Positions 47,364 to 62,663 of a DNA stretch of 64,000 bases are shown here, piece after piece. Every line of letters starts with the position of its first letter. The stretch's first letter is position 1. The stretch is from NCBI GenBank assembly GCA_050084515.1, contig CM114272.1, forward strand, positions 20,150,001 to 20,214,000, given 5' to 3'. Below the pieces are notes generated by a model. It saw only the letters and a list, made by a program, of their open reading frames with translations, did not search any database and was not told the DNA's origin. Position numbers and translations under genes: made by a program. Source of the stretch: Blasia pusilla (taxonomy: Eukaryota; Marchantiophyta; Marchantiopsida; Blasiales).

Positions 47364-47435
47364 TAGATGCTACGTTGAGGTCAAGGAAAAATATATGCAT
47401 ATTCATGGTTGACAAGAGATAAGTAACTATATCAC

Positions 47436-49193
47436 CTACCACAACAAAAATTTGAAAACAATTAGATATTTGTTGGATACTTTCCAGTATGGCAAATCAA
47501 AGAGTATACTTCGCCGCTTTACCCTTGTCCTCTTGTATGGATCAGTAGGAGCATCCTCTCGACCACCTCCTTCGTCATATATTTTTTTCTCTTCAGCCCA
47601 TTCCAGAATTTCATCTGATGTAATCCTTGGCGGTGGTGGTCTAGACTCACTCTCACCATTGAATCGAGGGTCATAAGGTTTCCCTCTCCAAACATGGTCT
47701 AGTGGAAGATGTCTTCTATGACCGCCAAATATAGGCTTTCCACATTGTTTTGAGAAATATGAATCCACATACGGTCCACATACGGTACATGCAAGTTTTC
47801 CACCATGGCTTTGCCCTAAGATTGTGCCATAGGCTGGATAATCATTTATAGTCCATAAGATCATGGCTCTAAATTTGAACCCATGTGGTCTTTTCACATT
47901 GTGGAATTCAATTCCATTCCACAACTCCCTAAAATCCTCTATCAAGGGGGCCAAGAAGGTGTTGATATTCTCTCCATTCACACTCTCCTTACCAGGTATG
48001 ATAAGAGCCAACATGACAAAAAACTTTTTTGTTTGAAGCCAAGGTGGCAAATTTTAGTTAACCAATAGGATTGGCCATGTTGACCATGAGCTTGCCTTAT
48101 CATAGTATGGATTAACTCCGTCAAGTGCTAAACCAAACCTACAATTTCTACCCTCTACAGCAAAATATGGGTACAAACAATCAATATGATTCAAAGCCTT
48201 GCTGTCCCCTGCATGTCTTACCATGCCATCCTTACTTTTGTTTTCAGAAGACCAACTCAATAACTCAGACAAGGCCCTACACCTATACATACGCTGGTTC
48301 CGCGGGATTACAGGGAAGTGTCTCAATACCTTATTTGGTACTAAAGACTTCCCGACTTGCTTGAACCTAGCATTCCCACACTTCGGGGAAAATTTTGCAC
48401 CTTCCAAGTTCCCTCAAAATAGAACACAACGTTTAGGGCAGGCATGGATAGAGTTGTAGCTCATACCAAGTTTACTAATGAGTTTATTTGCTGCATACTA
48501 TGATGGTGGGACAAGATTTTTAGATGGGAGTACCATCTTACGTAGGAGTCTCAATATCTCATCAATTACAATATTAGGGACCCCATGGGTCGTACCAATA
48601 TTGAAAAGGAGCATAACAAATGCAGGTAAAGAAGTCTTGGCTCCAGGGAAGAGTGGCTTGCATGGTGCGGTAAGATCATGAAAATCTGATGGAATATTTG
48701 GATCATTGGTTTCATTGAGGTTCCCGTTCTCTGTCCCACTTTCATCAACAGCCATATCCTCATCATGGAGATGATCATATTCTCTAAAAATATCATTCAA
48801 CATTTGGGGAACATCAATATCAACATCCAAATTAGGATTCTCTGGATGCGAGATTTCAGGTCTAACATAGGATTGCATAATGTGCTCACGTTGCTCCTTG
48901 TCATTGACCTCTTGTTGTATGAGCCACTCCTCATCTGAAGAGTCCCACTCCTCCCTACTTTTTGGAACTCGACAAAGATGAGATCGACCATTTTTCCTTA
49001 GATGGTCTTCTACCTTTGCTAGTCCCAAGGTAGTTCCGCCCTTGCACTCTGTACAAGGGTATCTTGCCCTCTTCCTCCCCAGTTTTTTAGACCTATCGCA
49101 CTCCCTTTGCCACAACTTATAGTCGTGTGCTTGGATTCTATGAGGATGTGTCAAATCCAACTGGACGTGAGCAGTCCTTTGTGGTATCATCAC
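47436..49193 (-). pseudogene. CACTA transposase: N-terminus and TNP2 core
   Basis: Frame 48498-49193 gives a basic N-terminus with YPCTECKGG and a short VEDHLRKNGRS segment, usual ahead of TNP2. Frame 48054-48407 gives VLRHFPVIPRNQRMYRC, HIDCLYPYFAVEGRNCRFG and DGVNPY. An in-frame TAA at about 48051 precedes the continuation 47436-48050 (LPPWLQTKKFFVML, IIPGKESVNGENINTFLAP, GKLACTVCG). This is the DNA-cutting transposase. The stop and the frame change inactivate it. Confidence 0.9.
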
Positions 49194-49199
49194 CCCTAC

Positions 49200-52389
<3,190 letters not shown>

Positions 52390-52399
52390 TGTTTCCAAC

Positions 52400-54500
52400 A
52401 TTCATTGCCAAAATATTCTACTGTGGTGAGTAATATGAGCCAACCCTACATGACCTGTAATAGAGGAGCAAATGATAAAGCATTTGTGGGAACCATAATC
52501 AAAGCAGTCAGCAAATTGATGTAGCAGAACAACACCAAGAAATCCATGAAAATCATTGAGCTCTCTGCCTTTACGGTATATCTCAATCTTGTAGAACAAA
52601 ACAAGTGATTACAAAGTTAACAAGACACAGACCAAGAGCTTATGATGATATTGCTAAGCTAATAATACATGAATTTTTCAACATATTCACTAGCCTAGAT
52701 TCATTGCCCAAAGCTATTGCACTAGTTAGTAATGTTTCTAGGGAATCCCAATCAATTGAAGTACATGGTCCTTATTACTTGAGGAGTAATCTCTCTCATG
52801 TCCAACCAGGGCGCATGATCTACGGTCGCAAGGCTACGACAAACACTACTTAATGAGTATAGTGTGTGGTCAGTTGGTAACACCAAAAATGTTCAACACA
52901 TTCTTTAGCCTAGATTCATTGCCCAAAGCTGTTGCATTGTTAAGTAATGTTTATTGGGGATCCTAACCAAGACAAGTAGATGGGGTGGTGAAGAGCTTCC
53001 TGGTTGAGACTTGAGAGCTCTGCACCAACACAATGTATGGTCAACCCTCACACTATATGAGACTATCCTACTTCTATTCATGAATTCTTCCTCTCTCTCT
53101 ATTCCCATCCCATTCTCAACACTGTTCAACCAAGGCGCAGGGTCTACAGTCACAAGGCTACGACATGCACTACTTAATTAACTATTGAGTACATTTTCTC
53201 TCTTTGGTAAGCTAAAATCATAGCACCATAAATGTTCAACACACACAATAGTCTAACTAGATTCATTTCCCTACTAGACAATAGACCATGCGCCGGGGGA
53301 ATCTACACCCTTCGATGTCTCAAGTTACTGATTGACACTACTTAATGAGTATAGTCTCTCTTTCTCCGGGTTTCTTGCACAAAATTTAGAACACACAAAC
53401 CAAGAAGATTTCTTGATATACTGAAGTTGGTAACACTAGGATCAGAAGCAAGCTATATATTAAAAACAAAGATTCAAGAGATACATCAAAGAACTAGGCT
53501 CTCTATAAAAGCCTAAACTGTGGGAGCAAAATGGGAAAGTATTTGTGGGACCTATCATAGTGACATAATATGTCTTTCATTCTCTCCTACATAAAATTTA
53601 CAATAGATAGAGCAAGAACATATGTTGTTATTGTTATGTTGGTAGGACCAGAAGTGTTCTCCACATTCACTAGCTTATATTAATTGCCTAAAGCTGTTGA
53701 ACTGATAAACCTTGTTTATTAGGGATCCCAATAAGGTAAACTACATGGTAGGATGATCACTAGACCCATCTCTACCCTTCGCATCCAACTATGAAAAACA
53801 CTGCTTAATGAGTAGAATCTCTCTTGAAAGCTGGTCTCCTACACAAAATTCAAAACACACACAACAAGAGCATATGCTGATATAGCTAAGTTGGTTCCTA
53901 CAAAATCAGAAGCAGGCTATATCCAACTATGACAAACACTACTTTATGAGTTCAGCCTCTCTTTCTCATGGTCTCTTGCATATAATCCAGACCACACACA
54001 ACAAGAGCATATGCTTATAGAGCAAAGTTGGTAAGACCAAAACCAGAAGCATGCTACATCTTTGAACAAAGATTCAAGAGATTGAACAAAGCCCTCTACA
54101 TAAACCTGAACTGAGGGAACAAGATGAGAAATTTTTGTGGATGCTATAATCAAACTAAGCTCCAAACATCTTCAGCAAAAAATCACAAAAGAAGCCATGA
54201 CAATGCCTGACTTATCTTTCATCATTTTATACCATGAACAAGAAGAACTGAAAAATCGCTTCTCGGGATGAAGCTAACAGAAGTTCAAGTTTATGGGGGC
54301 ACAACAAATAAACCCTTTAACCATAAGAAAACCAGGATGGGAACATAACAAATAAAAGGTCTTTTGCAAGAACTTTGTCCACATCAAACAAAAGCATATG
54401 TTGATCTTGCTCTGTTGTTACTACTAGAATTGTTCAACACATTAGCCTAGATTCATTACATATCCATCTTCACTTCTTCCTCTTTGTGCATCCATCCTAT
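52400..54500. repeat. Degenerate repeat array related to DIS3L-like intron 12
   Basis: Several diverged copies of modules also found at 11.93-13.05 kb: CCTAGATTCATTGCCCAAAGC, CACACTATATGAGA, CCAACCAGGGCGCA..GGTCGCAAGGCTACGAC, CACTACTTAATGAGTATAG and CAAGAGCATATGCTGAT. The array lies between the (AG)n and (TC)n tracts. No coding function recognised. Confidence 0.75.
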
Positions 54501-54598
54501 TCTTAAGGAATTGTTGAACACACAGAAAATCGAGCAAATTTGAATCGGCCTTGGACAACTCACCTCCTAGCTTATAAGGCTGAGCTCACATTACTGCA

Positions 54599-54704
<106 letters not shown>

Positions 54705-55369
54705 CTTCTCTAATTCTCTCAGCCAATATGCTCTTTTGCACCCGATATGCTCTTCTGCCTGCCTCTCCAACTTAGTTCTTTATCAAAAATCTCGTGCACT
54801 TGGCCGTTTTCCTCTTGTACCCGCCTCCTACAAGCTTGTGTTCTCCTCCGTCCTCACACCTTCACTCACTCTCTTTCCCTTCCTCGATCTCCTTCCATAA
54901 TCTGCGTCTTTAGACATCTCAAAGAGAGATGAAACCCTTCATCCGACCACATACAAAACCGACCACATAAGGAGTTCAATCCGCTGCAACGTGCACCTAC
55001 GTACCCTGACAACTACTTCCCTCTCTCTTAGGGTTCGCTCTAAGCGCCGAAAACAAAGCTCCGCGGAAGTAGCACATAGTCACAACACCATCATAACTCT
55101 CGCAAGATGGAAAGAACATAGTAGGGAGGTGGCGCAAAGTGTGAGAGAGCCCTTCTCTGAGCCTCGTAACAAGTCTGGCGACTGTGGCCCCTCTTGCTCA
55201 CGCTCACACTTCCTTGCTCGTTCCCCCCCAATCGGTAGCTCCTTCTTTGCTTGCGCGCCATGAGTGCGTCTAGAGGGCGCCATATCATTTGCCACGTAGG
55301 TATGTGAAATTTTGGAATCCCCATTAATTTTGCTCATTTTTTTCATCTAAGTGTTGATGTACCTTATTT

Positions 55370-55636
55370 GTATTTAGTTTATGACTTGACACGTTTAGTC
55401 ATTTTCATTCCTTACACAATTGAGTCATATAAATTTTCAGTATGACTATATATGAGACTGACTACTTGCTAAGTCATTTTAAATATGACTACACCATATC
55501 CTAAGATTTCTCTATGACTTAGTCATATTTGTATATGACTAGAACTTCACTATTAACATTCTAGTCATATGTTTGAGTCATGAAGAACCTCAATCATTCT
55601 AGTACTAGTCATAAAAACTACTATTTTCTTCTAGTG
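55370..55636. repeat. CACTA right subterminal repeats and terminal inverted repeat
   Basis: AGTCAT/ATGACT motifs repeat at short intervals (TAGTCATTTTC, TATGACTATATATGAGACTGACTAC, CTAGTCATAAAAAC). The element ends TTCTTCTAGTG at 55636, followed by ACC. 54700-55370 just inside shows no recognised gene. Confidence 0.88.
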
Positions 55637-55639
55637 ACC

Positions 55640-56697
55640 AACGTAGGTAAGGCTGCCCTCAACTCCCCCACCCTATTGGCCATGGCCAACGGTGGTCTAT
55701 CATCCCGTGTTACCACCTAAGATCGACGCCCTGAGCCCAAAATAGCATCCATTGTGAGATGTGGTGCTCTATGAACTCCATCGTATGCTCGACTCAGTAC
55801 CTCTGATGGTATCAGGTTCGTCCACCACAGTCATGGACGATGGGCACGTGATCCAACTCTCGCCGCATCTAATAACACAACATGTCCCAACCAGGACCTC
55901 ACCTGATACACACTCGTCATCACACGTGCACGAGTGTCTCCCAACAACGGCACGTTCTCCAAGATGTACGTTGGAGAACATGTCTGACTCTCTTGCAGGT
56001 GTCGTACTACTCGCAGCATCTCCCAAAATATGCCTGACCTCGGATCGTGCAATCCAAATCCTCGGCCAGCTGATGAATGACCCTGACATGACCATCCAGC
56101 AATCACCAAATGAATGGTGCTAACTCTATCCAGATCCTGCGCCCCCACCAAGGAGATGTCGGCGGGTAGTGTATGCTGATATCCCCGTACTGCAGATACC
56201 GGCAACAACTCAGGATACCTCTGGACCAATCTCGCCACGTGACGTAATGATACTTGCCGCGCGGTCTCATCTCTCTTCACATAAAGGTACTCGTGCACCC
56301 GTATGCCCGCCTGCAATACTGCAGCCAATCCAGTGCTAATCCCTCCGAAGAGATCTAACACCCTAACACCCTTCTCTGGGCAGTGCCACACAACGGGTGT
56401 GGTATCCAATGGGGTCAACGTCTCCATGCCAAGAGCCCGATCGCCACGTGACTCTCGCTGCTGCGGGATAAAAGCATGACTCCACGCCTGCCTCACGAGG
56501 TTTTCGGAACTCCTATATAGCTCTCCAATCGTACCCCACAATGGTGAACAGGTCTTGCCAACATGGGAAGAGACACCCGCCATGGCGTGGTCCTCCGTGG
56601 GACTATCCGCTACTGGGACATCCTCCGCATGTGCATTCCCTTCCAACAACTCTCCTGGCCAGCTAACACTACATGTGAAAGCCGCCAACATGATCAC
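55640..56697 (-). pseudogene. Gypsy B DNA cytosine-5 methyltransferase, main part
   Basis: A 288-codon uninterrupted frame (55831-56697) in pol between protease and RT. After ~110 linker residues it shows VRVLDLFGGISTGLAAVLQ (motif I, DLFGG at 115-119), LYVKRDETAR (motif II-like), LVIAGWSCQG (motif IV, catalytic Cys204 at 56086-56088; Ser where most have Pro), DPRSGIFWEMLRV, YILENVP (motif VI, 245-250) and LLDAARVGSRAHRP. A TGA follows at residue 289; the same frame then reads LWWTNL, the rest of motif VIII, and goes on to the CACTA at 55636. It would methylate cytosine C5 using S-adenosylmethionine. Among host enzymes the ENV/FGG pattern fits Dnmt3- or bacterial-like families; I cannot place it further by eye. 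Confidence 0.88.
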
Positions 56698-56699
56698 AG

Positions 56700-57463
56700 A
56701 CTCGCCTCATGATCGACCACCTCGTCTCGTAAACTGCACGGGTAACTGACTCATCCGGCCGTCACCTGACCGCCATCTTGGCCGATAAGCAACGGTCTCC
56801 TCCCAAAAGTCAAGGATGAATCCTAGGGGATATAACACTGTACTCTCCACCAACACATCGTACGACTCAACTGGTGTCGTAATCGCACGTGTGCGCACCA
56901 TAGCACTATCCGTCTCATGCTCTGGCAACTATCTCCTGACAAGTCATATATTGCGTGGGTGACACGCCCCCAATCAAGGATTTTATCTGGAAGGGACAAG
57001 GCTCAATGTCGGCCTTCCGTAACTCCAACGCTAAACACGCCGCCTTCCCTAACATCAAGGGTTGTGCTCCCGAATCAAGTAGGACGCGCTGCGGGTGGTA
57101 TACTGTCCCCGTCGGACTAACCAAGCGAAATACTCCAGCTCGGTTATCCAATAACACTACTCCAGGTGTCACCACTACTCGCTCTACGGCCGGTCAAGCT
57201 GGCATATCTACCAACTTTGCCGCCGCCGCATGCCATGACTCGGTGGGGAACGTCCCGAGCACCGGCTCTGAGGGCAAGTCCACCACCTCCTCAACTACCT
57301 CTGAACAAGAAGCAATCATCTCTCCACGCTCACACAACATGGCGGCCAATCGGAACACCTCAGCTGGTCCAACTCCCAATGTCTCCAACTCTGTGGCGGA
57401 AAATAGTGGAGTCTGACTCACTCTGGTGGCCACCTCCAACACTATGGTCGACACTGACTCCAC
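56700..57463 (-). pseudogene. Gypsy B aspartic protease
   Basis: Frame 56915-57175 has VVLLDNRAGVF and VLLDSGAQPLMLGKAA: the D-S-G triad of a retroviral-type protease with its hydrophobic flanks. A linker follows (56707-56928). The region 57194-57463 upstream is a pre-protease segment. Frames change between them. The active-site Asp is intact here, unlike copy A. Confidence 0.86.
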
Positions 57464-59271
57464 TCAAGTCGGCATAGGAGTTGTCACTCCAACTCCTCGT
57501 GACGTCGACGTAGGTGCCTGAGCTGTAGGCACTGCTGGTCGTCGAGGCACCATCGATGGTGTGTGTAGTGCCTCCGACAATGTAAATGGCTGTGGAACCC
57601 TGGCCTGCCGCCCATTTGTCCCCTCTGGTGGGTCAATCTCAACTCTATCTCTCGATGGCTTGGTGCCTCTCGCAGCACTCTGAGTCACCACTACAGCTGC
57701 CTCAACCTGGACTGCACTACACATAAATCCCATACTCGCGAGATCCTCACCCGGGTCAGGGTAAGAGGTAGAAGCTGGAGTCACACTAGCTGCTCGCAAC
57801 TCCGTGCCTTTCCTAAGCTGCATCATCGTCATGGCAGCAATACTCTGCTCCAACTGATCGATGCATGAGAGAAGTGCCGGCTCTAGTGCTCCTGCTCCAT
57901 CTCCTCTGGCTAGTGGTGGTCCTCTACCACCACGTCCAGGAAGAACTCCCCGACCTCCTCCAGGAGGACCGCCCCCAGGCCCTCGGCCTACCTCTGGACG
58001 TGCCCGTCGGCGAAGGTCAAAACATCTATCCCTAGTGTGACCATATCTGTGGCAATAGTCACACTGGTGCTATGGTGGGGCCATCCTCTATGGCTCATGA
58101 GCAATTGGAGGCGTTGGTGGTCCTCTCCCATGCTGTGGGCAGTTTCTCTACCTATGGGCCCCTCCACATGTCCAACAAGACCACATCGGTCCCTTCTGGG
58201 AAACATATGTAGGTATGGGTCGTTGCCTCATAGGCTCACGGTACCCGCCCTGCTCTCTGGGCACACTGGCCCGCTCCCGCGGACTGGTGCTGGCTGTGGC
58301 ACCTGTGGGATCACCGTCGCTCGTGGACCCGTCAACTCTCGAGAAAATCCAGTGGTCACTACCTGCTCCTCACTCATGTTGAGCTCAATATGCTCAGACA
58401 ACTCAAAGACCACCTTCAATGTGGGCTTCGCCGTGTGAATTAGCACCGCATCTCGGACTCTCCTCCGTAGTTCTCGGTCCAGAACCCCGTACCAATATTG
58501 GAGTGACTGCGCCTCAATCACTCCATACGTACCAATGATCAACCTCCTCATGCATGTGAATGCCTCTCTCAGATTCTCACCCGATCGTTGATGAAAATCC
58601 TATAGAATCTTCAGCTTGTCGGTGCGTATGCCCTGGTAGCTCTTCCCCAATTGTCGGAAGAACTCCACTGTGAGGCTGAAGTTGGGTGGCCCTCTACCAC
58701 CAGAGGTCTCTGCCACATCGCCTGTCTCACTGCCCTCCTGTCCATCTAGTCTCCGGGCTGATGGTTTGGGTCTCTCTCCTCTCACAATCCCATCATATGC
58801 CTCGCGACCACTAGTGGACACATACCCTGGAGCCCAATACATCCTCTAGGCATCGATCTCTACTGAATATAGTGATCGAAACTCCATATAATCATCCATC
58901 GAAGGACCCTCCAAGTGCTGGAACAACCCCTTCCATTCCATGAAAGGGTTGAACCGTGACGGAGTCCGTATCTCTTGGAAGTCGCACCACGTGTTGAACT
59001 CCTAGATAAAATCATCTAAGTCGATGATGCCCACTGCACTCGAGAAACGACGCATGCCCCGATGGCCCATGTCGTCCATCTCTTGCCAAGTACTACTGTC
59101 TCTGTCTTCGATCTCGTCACCGGACCCAGTGTCTAGTGATGACGATCCAGCCACGGATGGATGTCGAGGTAGCTCCTCACGGGTAACCCCTCGGTATCTC
59201 ACTCCACTCCATGTCACACCACTACTACTACTCACACTACCCCGTTCTTCCCAACCCTGGAAGAACGCCAT
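57464..59271 (-). pseudogene. Gypsy B gag with zinc knuckle
   Basis: Start ATG at 59271 (MAFFQGWEERGS, similar to copy A MAITASFWDFERRGS). Capsid-like region around 58.84-59.0 kb (WCDFQEIRTPSRFNPF, MEFRSLYSVEIDA) and 58228-58551 (YGVLDRELRRRVRD, LKVVFELSEHIELNM). A CCHC knuckle (CDYCHRYGHTRDRC) is encoded near 58020-58065. A proline/glycine-rich tail precedes it. At least one stop (TAG near 58845) and frame changes. Confidence 0.85.
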
Positions 59272-59299
59272 GATGACAACCCTGTCTCAACCGCTCAAG

Positions 59300-60620
59300 C
59301 ACTCAGACTCACCAAGAGTCTCCCACACTCCTCACTAGCTCACCTATGCTAACGTCAATCCCGTGATGACACACCCGGCCTCACGTATACTCAACACTCA
59401 GGCTCACCATGAGCCTCCCAACTGACTCACCTAACCTAGCGACACTCTCGAGTCATACATGCGACCCCTACGCGGCATGCGCCGTATATCCACCAACATG
59501 CTACACATGAAAAGAATCTACACTCGTCACCATCGCTGCACCCACCTAGCACCAGCTACTACCCATGACCCAACACTCTCAATCACACACGACAAGTGCG
59601 GGAAAAGGGACTCGAATGGGTAACCTGATCACGCCCTCCAACCTGCTGCACCATCAACATGCACTCCTCCACGTGATATGGCAACCTCCGCAACACAACA
59701 CTCTCCTCGACCAACATGTCGATTCTCCCAGCAACAGATGTGGACAATCTATCGACATCATGCCCACTAACACTGCATCGTCAACTCTCCACCCAAACTG
59801 TCAGTGCAAATAATCCATCTCGCTCGCTGTCTATAGCGCCCAAGAAAACTCCCGTCATGACTCCCAACTATAGCCTCAACTCTATCTGGCTCTGTGAGGT
59901 TTAGCCCCCATCCGTATCGACCTCGAGTACCTAAGCCTGCTTACCACGTTCAGCTTTAACCACGTCACTCGCACAAACTATGTAACTCTTGCCTACTAAG
60001 TCCTTCTCCTGTCGCGCACGCGGTACTACCCAGCCCGCGTACTTGGACTATGCTCCCCAATCTCCTTAGCCTCCTTGACGCAACTCCCTTCCCCTAACGC
60101 GCGTCCCTCTGCACGTCCCACTTATGTCCCGCGGCCTTGTGTGGTTGCCTTCCTTGGACCCTACCTCGGAGCCTTGAATGCGGGAGAGGGGCTGCGGTCC
60201 GTGCCCCTATGTCTCTCCTCTAACCTTGGAGCCTTAAAGGCTCTTGGCCCCTTCCCTAGCTGCGGCCCTGGCCCCCTCATGCGAACTTACCCTCCTCCAA
60301 ACCCTCCGTATACTCGAGCACGGTGCCCTATGCACCTCCCGCGTTCTTGGAGCTCTGGCTCCTTCTTTTCTCCTTTCAGGCTGCACGGATCCCTATAAGC
60401 CCGAGCCTTGTTCTCTCCCCCTTCGTCGGGGGGACGAGGTCCCGCGGGGACGGGCGCGCGCGATGGCGCCGCCCGGCCGCCGGGACGAGAGGATAGTGAC
60501 GGATGCAACGGAGCAGCGGGTTTGGGCGGGGACGGCGAGAGGCATGGACGGGACGGGGCTACATGTCGAAACGGAGAGCGTGACGAGAGCTTCGTTTTGA
60601 TCCGGACCTTGCTGCATGGC
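59300..60620. other. Gypsy B 5' region and GC-rich zone
   Basis: 59.3-59.9 kb should hold the leader and 5' LTR of copy B; I could not identify the LTR or a target duplication. From about 60.0 to 60.6 kb base composition turns strongly GC- and CpG-rich (e.g. CGGGCGCGCGCGATGG near 60450). No gene is supported. It may be the 5' region of the LINE-like element to the right. Confidence 0.45.
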
Positions 60621-61674
60621 GTGAAGTATTTTTATTTTTATTCATCTTTTTAGAATTCGGTTCATATTAGGGTTCCAAATGTGAATATTAGGGTTTAGCT
60701 TATTGTCATTTGGAGAAATTTCCCAAGGTAACGCCCCTCTATTCACCCACCTTCCCCTCCTTTCCCAAGTCCTTTCTTGTTTGTCGTATTTGTCGTATGT
60801 GCTTCTCATTTTGGTTCGATTCTCTTTTGTATTTGTTACCCTTCCCGTACATACACTTTTCTTCTCATCTATTTTATCTTGAAGGGCCCATGATCTTTTC
60901 ACACTCTTAGCAACTCTACGTATTCATGAGTTTATTTTTGGGAGAGAAGTCCTAGGTGATGTTGGTAGGTGAGAGTTTATGTTAGAGGGAGCATTACCGT
61001 GGACGGGAAGAGAGTGGTTTGCCAGGGACCGCTTCGTTCGAAACGGGGATTGTTGCTGCGATTTTATTGAGGGGCCATATCCTCTTCTTGGTGAGTTGCA
61101 TCCATGCCTCGACCGCATTGGCTCCCCGTGTGGGGACGTGTGGGTCGTCTGCGGGATACTAAATGCCCATGTTGTCCGAATTCTTCACTGCTCGAATTAA
61201 GTCGGAACCACTTAGGCTAAACATCCCGACTTTGATAGATTTGGATGGGTGGTCCCTCCCAATGCCGACCGACCAGGATGCTCTCCGGTGCTTCACGCAT
61301 CATCGCCCCCCCCGAGGCATGGGAGTGGTTGAGGTCCCACCAGGGCAGCATTATAGGTCTCTTCGAGACCCGTTTTCCCTGCCCGAGGTTGTTTCATAGG
61401 ATCCCCCATGCTATTCGGGACGACCTCCGCCACGCATTCCTCCTTCCCCTCGCTAGGATCGCCCTTGATCCTATGGATGAGCTCTCGTGGTACCTACTAC
61501 TTCTCCTTCCACGATGGTGTCTTCGTTACACTCGGGAGGGAAGGCCGGTCATAGAGAGGTTATAGCACGTCGAGACGCCGAGGAGGTGATTGGGAGTCTG
61601 CAGAGTGAGTTTGTGGCATTCGCAGAGGTAGTAGTCCACCTGGTTTCCCGGCAGACGATCCTGGAGCAGCCAGG

Positions 61675-62663
61675 TTGCGACGATGTAGGACATGGGGCGA
61701 GCGTGTGAGTACTCGCGAGCCGCAACCGTGCTCTTCGCCCGATGGACATGGCTCCTTCTTCACTGTTACCATCGATGCCCTCCGGAGGCTACATCCTCGT
61801 CCATCGGTTGACATTCCAGCTTTTGCACGTGACTTCCACCCTGACACGGCTATATGCCTTGACCCGTCCCTCTTTGCACGGGCACTCGGACGTTCTCCGA
61901 GGATTGCGGCCGGAGGTTTGTGCGGTATGATGTACGAACACCTTCGTGATTGCTTTCTTTCGAGGACACCGCTAGCGGCTTCTCCGAAGTTGCTTCAGGT
62001 TGCCTCTCACCTAGCTCAGGAGAGTGCCAACAGCGAGGGCCCAAGTATTAGGGGCGGGGCGACTTTTGGCGTTGTCAAAGGGGGTGGTGGTATCCGTCCG
62101 ATTGCCATAGGTGAGGTGCTCTTGCGGTTGGTGAGTCGTACTACTCGCTTTGCAATTCCGTGAGGCTTTCGGTCACATCCGAGTCCGCACAGTTTGGAGT
62201 TGCCACGCCCCGGATGTGAGACGGTTGCCTTAGGTTTGAGGGCTTGTCTAGATGTACATCCAGAGTGGGTGGTTCTCCAAGTGGGACGTGGAGAACGCCT
62301 TCAACTCAAGATCTCGGGCTACTATATTCACAGAGTTGAGGGACGCGGGTGGCCCCATGGCGAGCCTCATTCCCTTTGTGCAGGCTTTTTATGGGGCCCC
62401 TTCGGCCCTCTATTTCCACCATGGTCGATTCGAGGAGGAGGTCACGGTCTTGGAGTCTGCTACCGGGACTCGTCAGGGTGACCCTCTGGGTGGCGCGTTG
62501 TTTGCTGTGGCTCATTACCGAGCGGTTCTTTCTACGGTGGAGGCTTTCCCGGGTTGCATGTTCCCCCGCAGATGATACTCATATTGTTGGTCCCTGGAGA
62601 TCTGGTTGTCCTCGCATTCGAGCACTTTTCAAAGACAGTTGGCACGTGTCGGTCTGGCGGTGA
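61675..62663 (+). pseudogene. LINE-like reverse transcriptase
   Basis: Frame 61675-62163: GGLCGMMYEHLRDC, GGGIRPIAIGEVLLRLVSR (RT finger). Frame 62252-62575: WFSKWDVENAFNS with the first catalytic Asp, IPFVQAFYGAP, GTRQGDPLGGALFAVAHYRA. Frame 62349-62663 has the catalytic PADDTHIVGP (ADD at 62568-62576). Each step is in another frame, so the RT is broken at least twice. Confidence 0.9.

Noticed and set aside
55831-56697. Methyltransferase as a host chromomethylase or DRM gene
   Set aside because: It is flanked in the same orientation by retrotransposon protease and, beyond the CACTA, by RT; a second copy at 30-31 kb has the same neighbours; no chromodomain, BAH or UBA domain is seen.
60244-60653. 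Several overlapping open frames in the GC-rich zone
   Set aside because: Open in many frames on both strands because of high GC content; no conserved motif.
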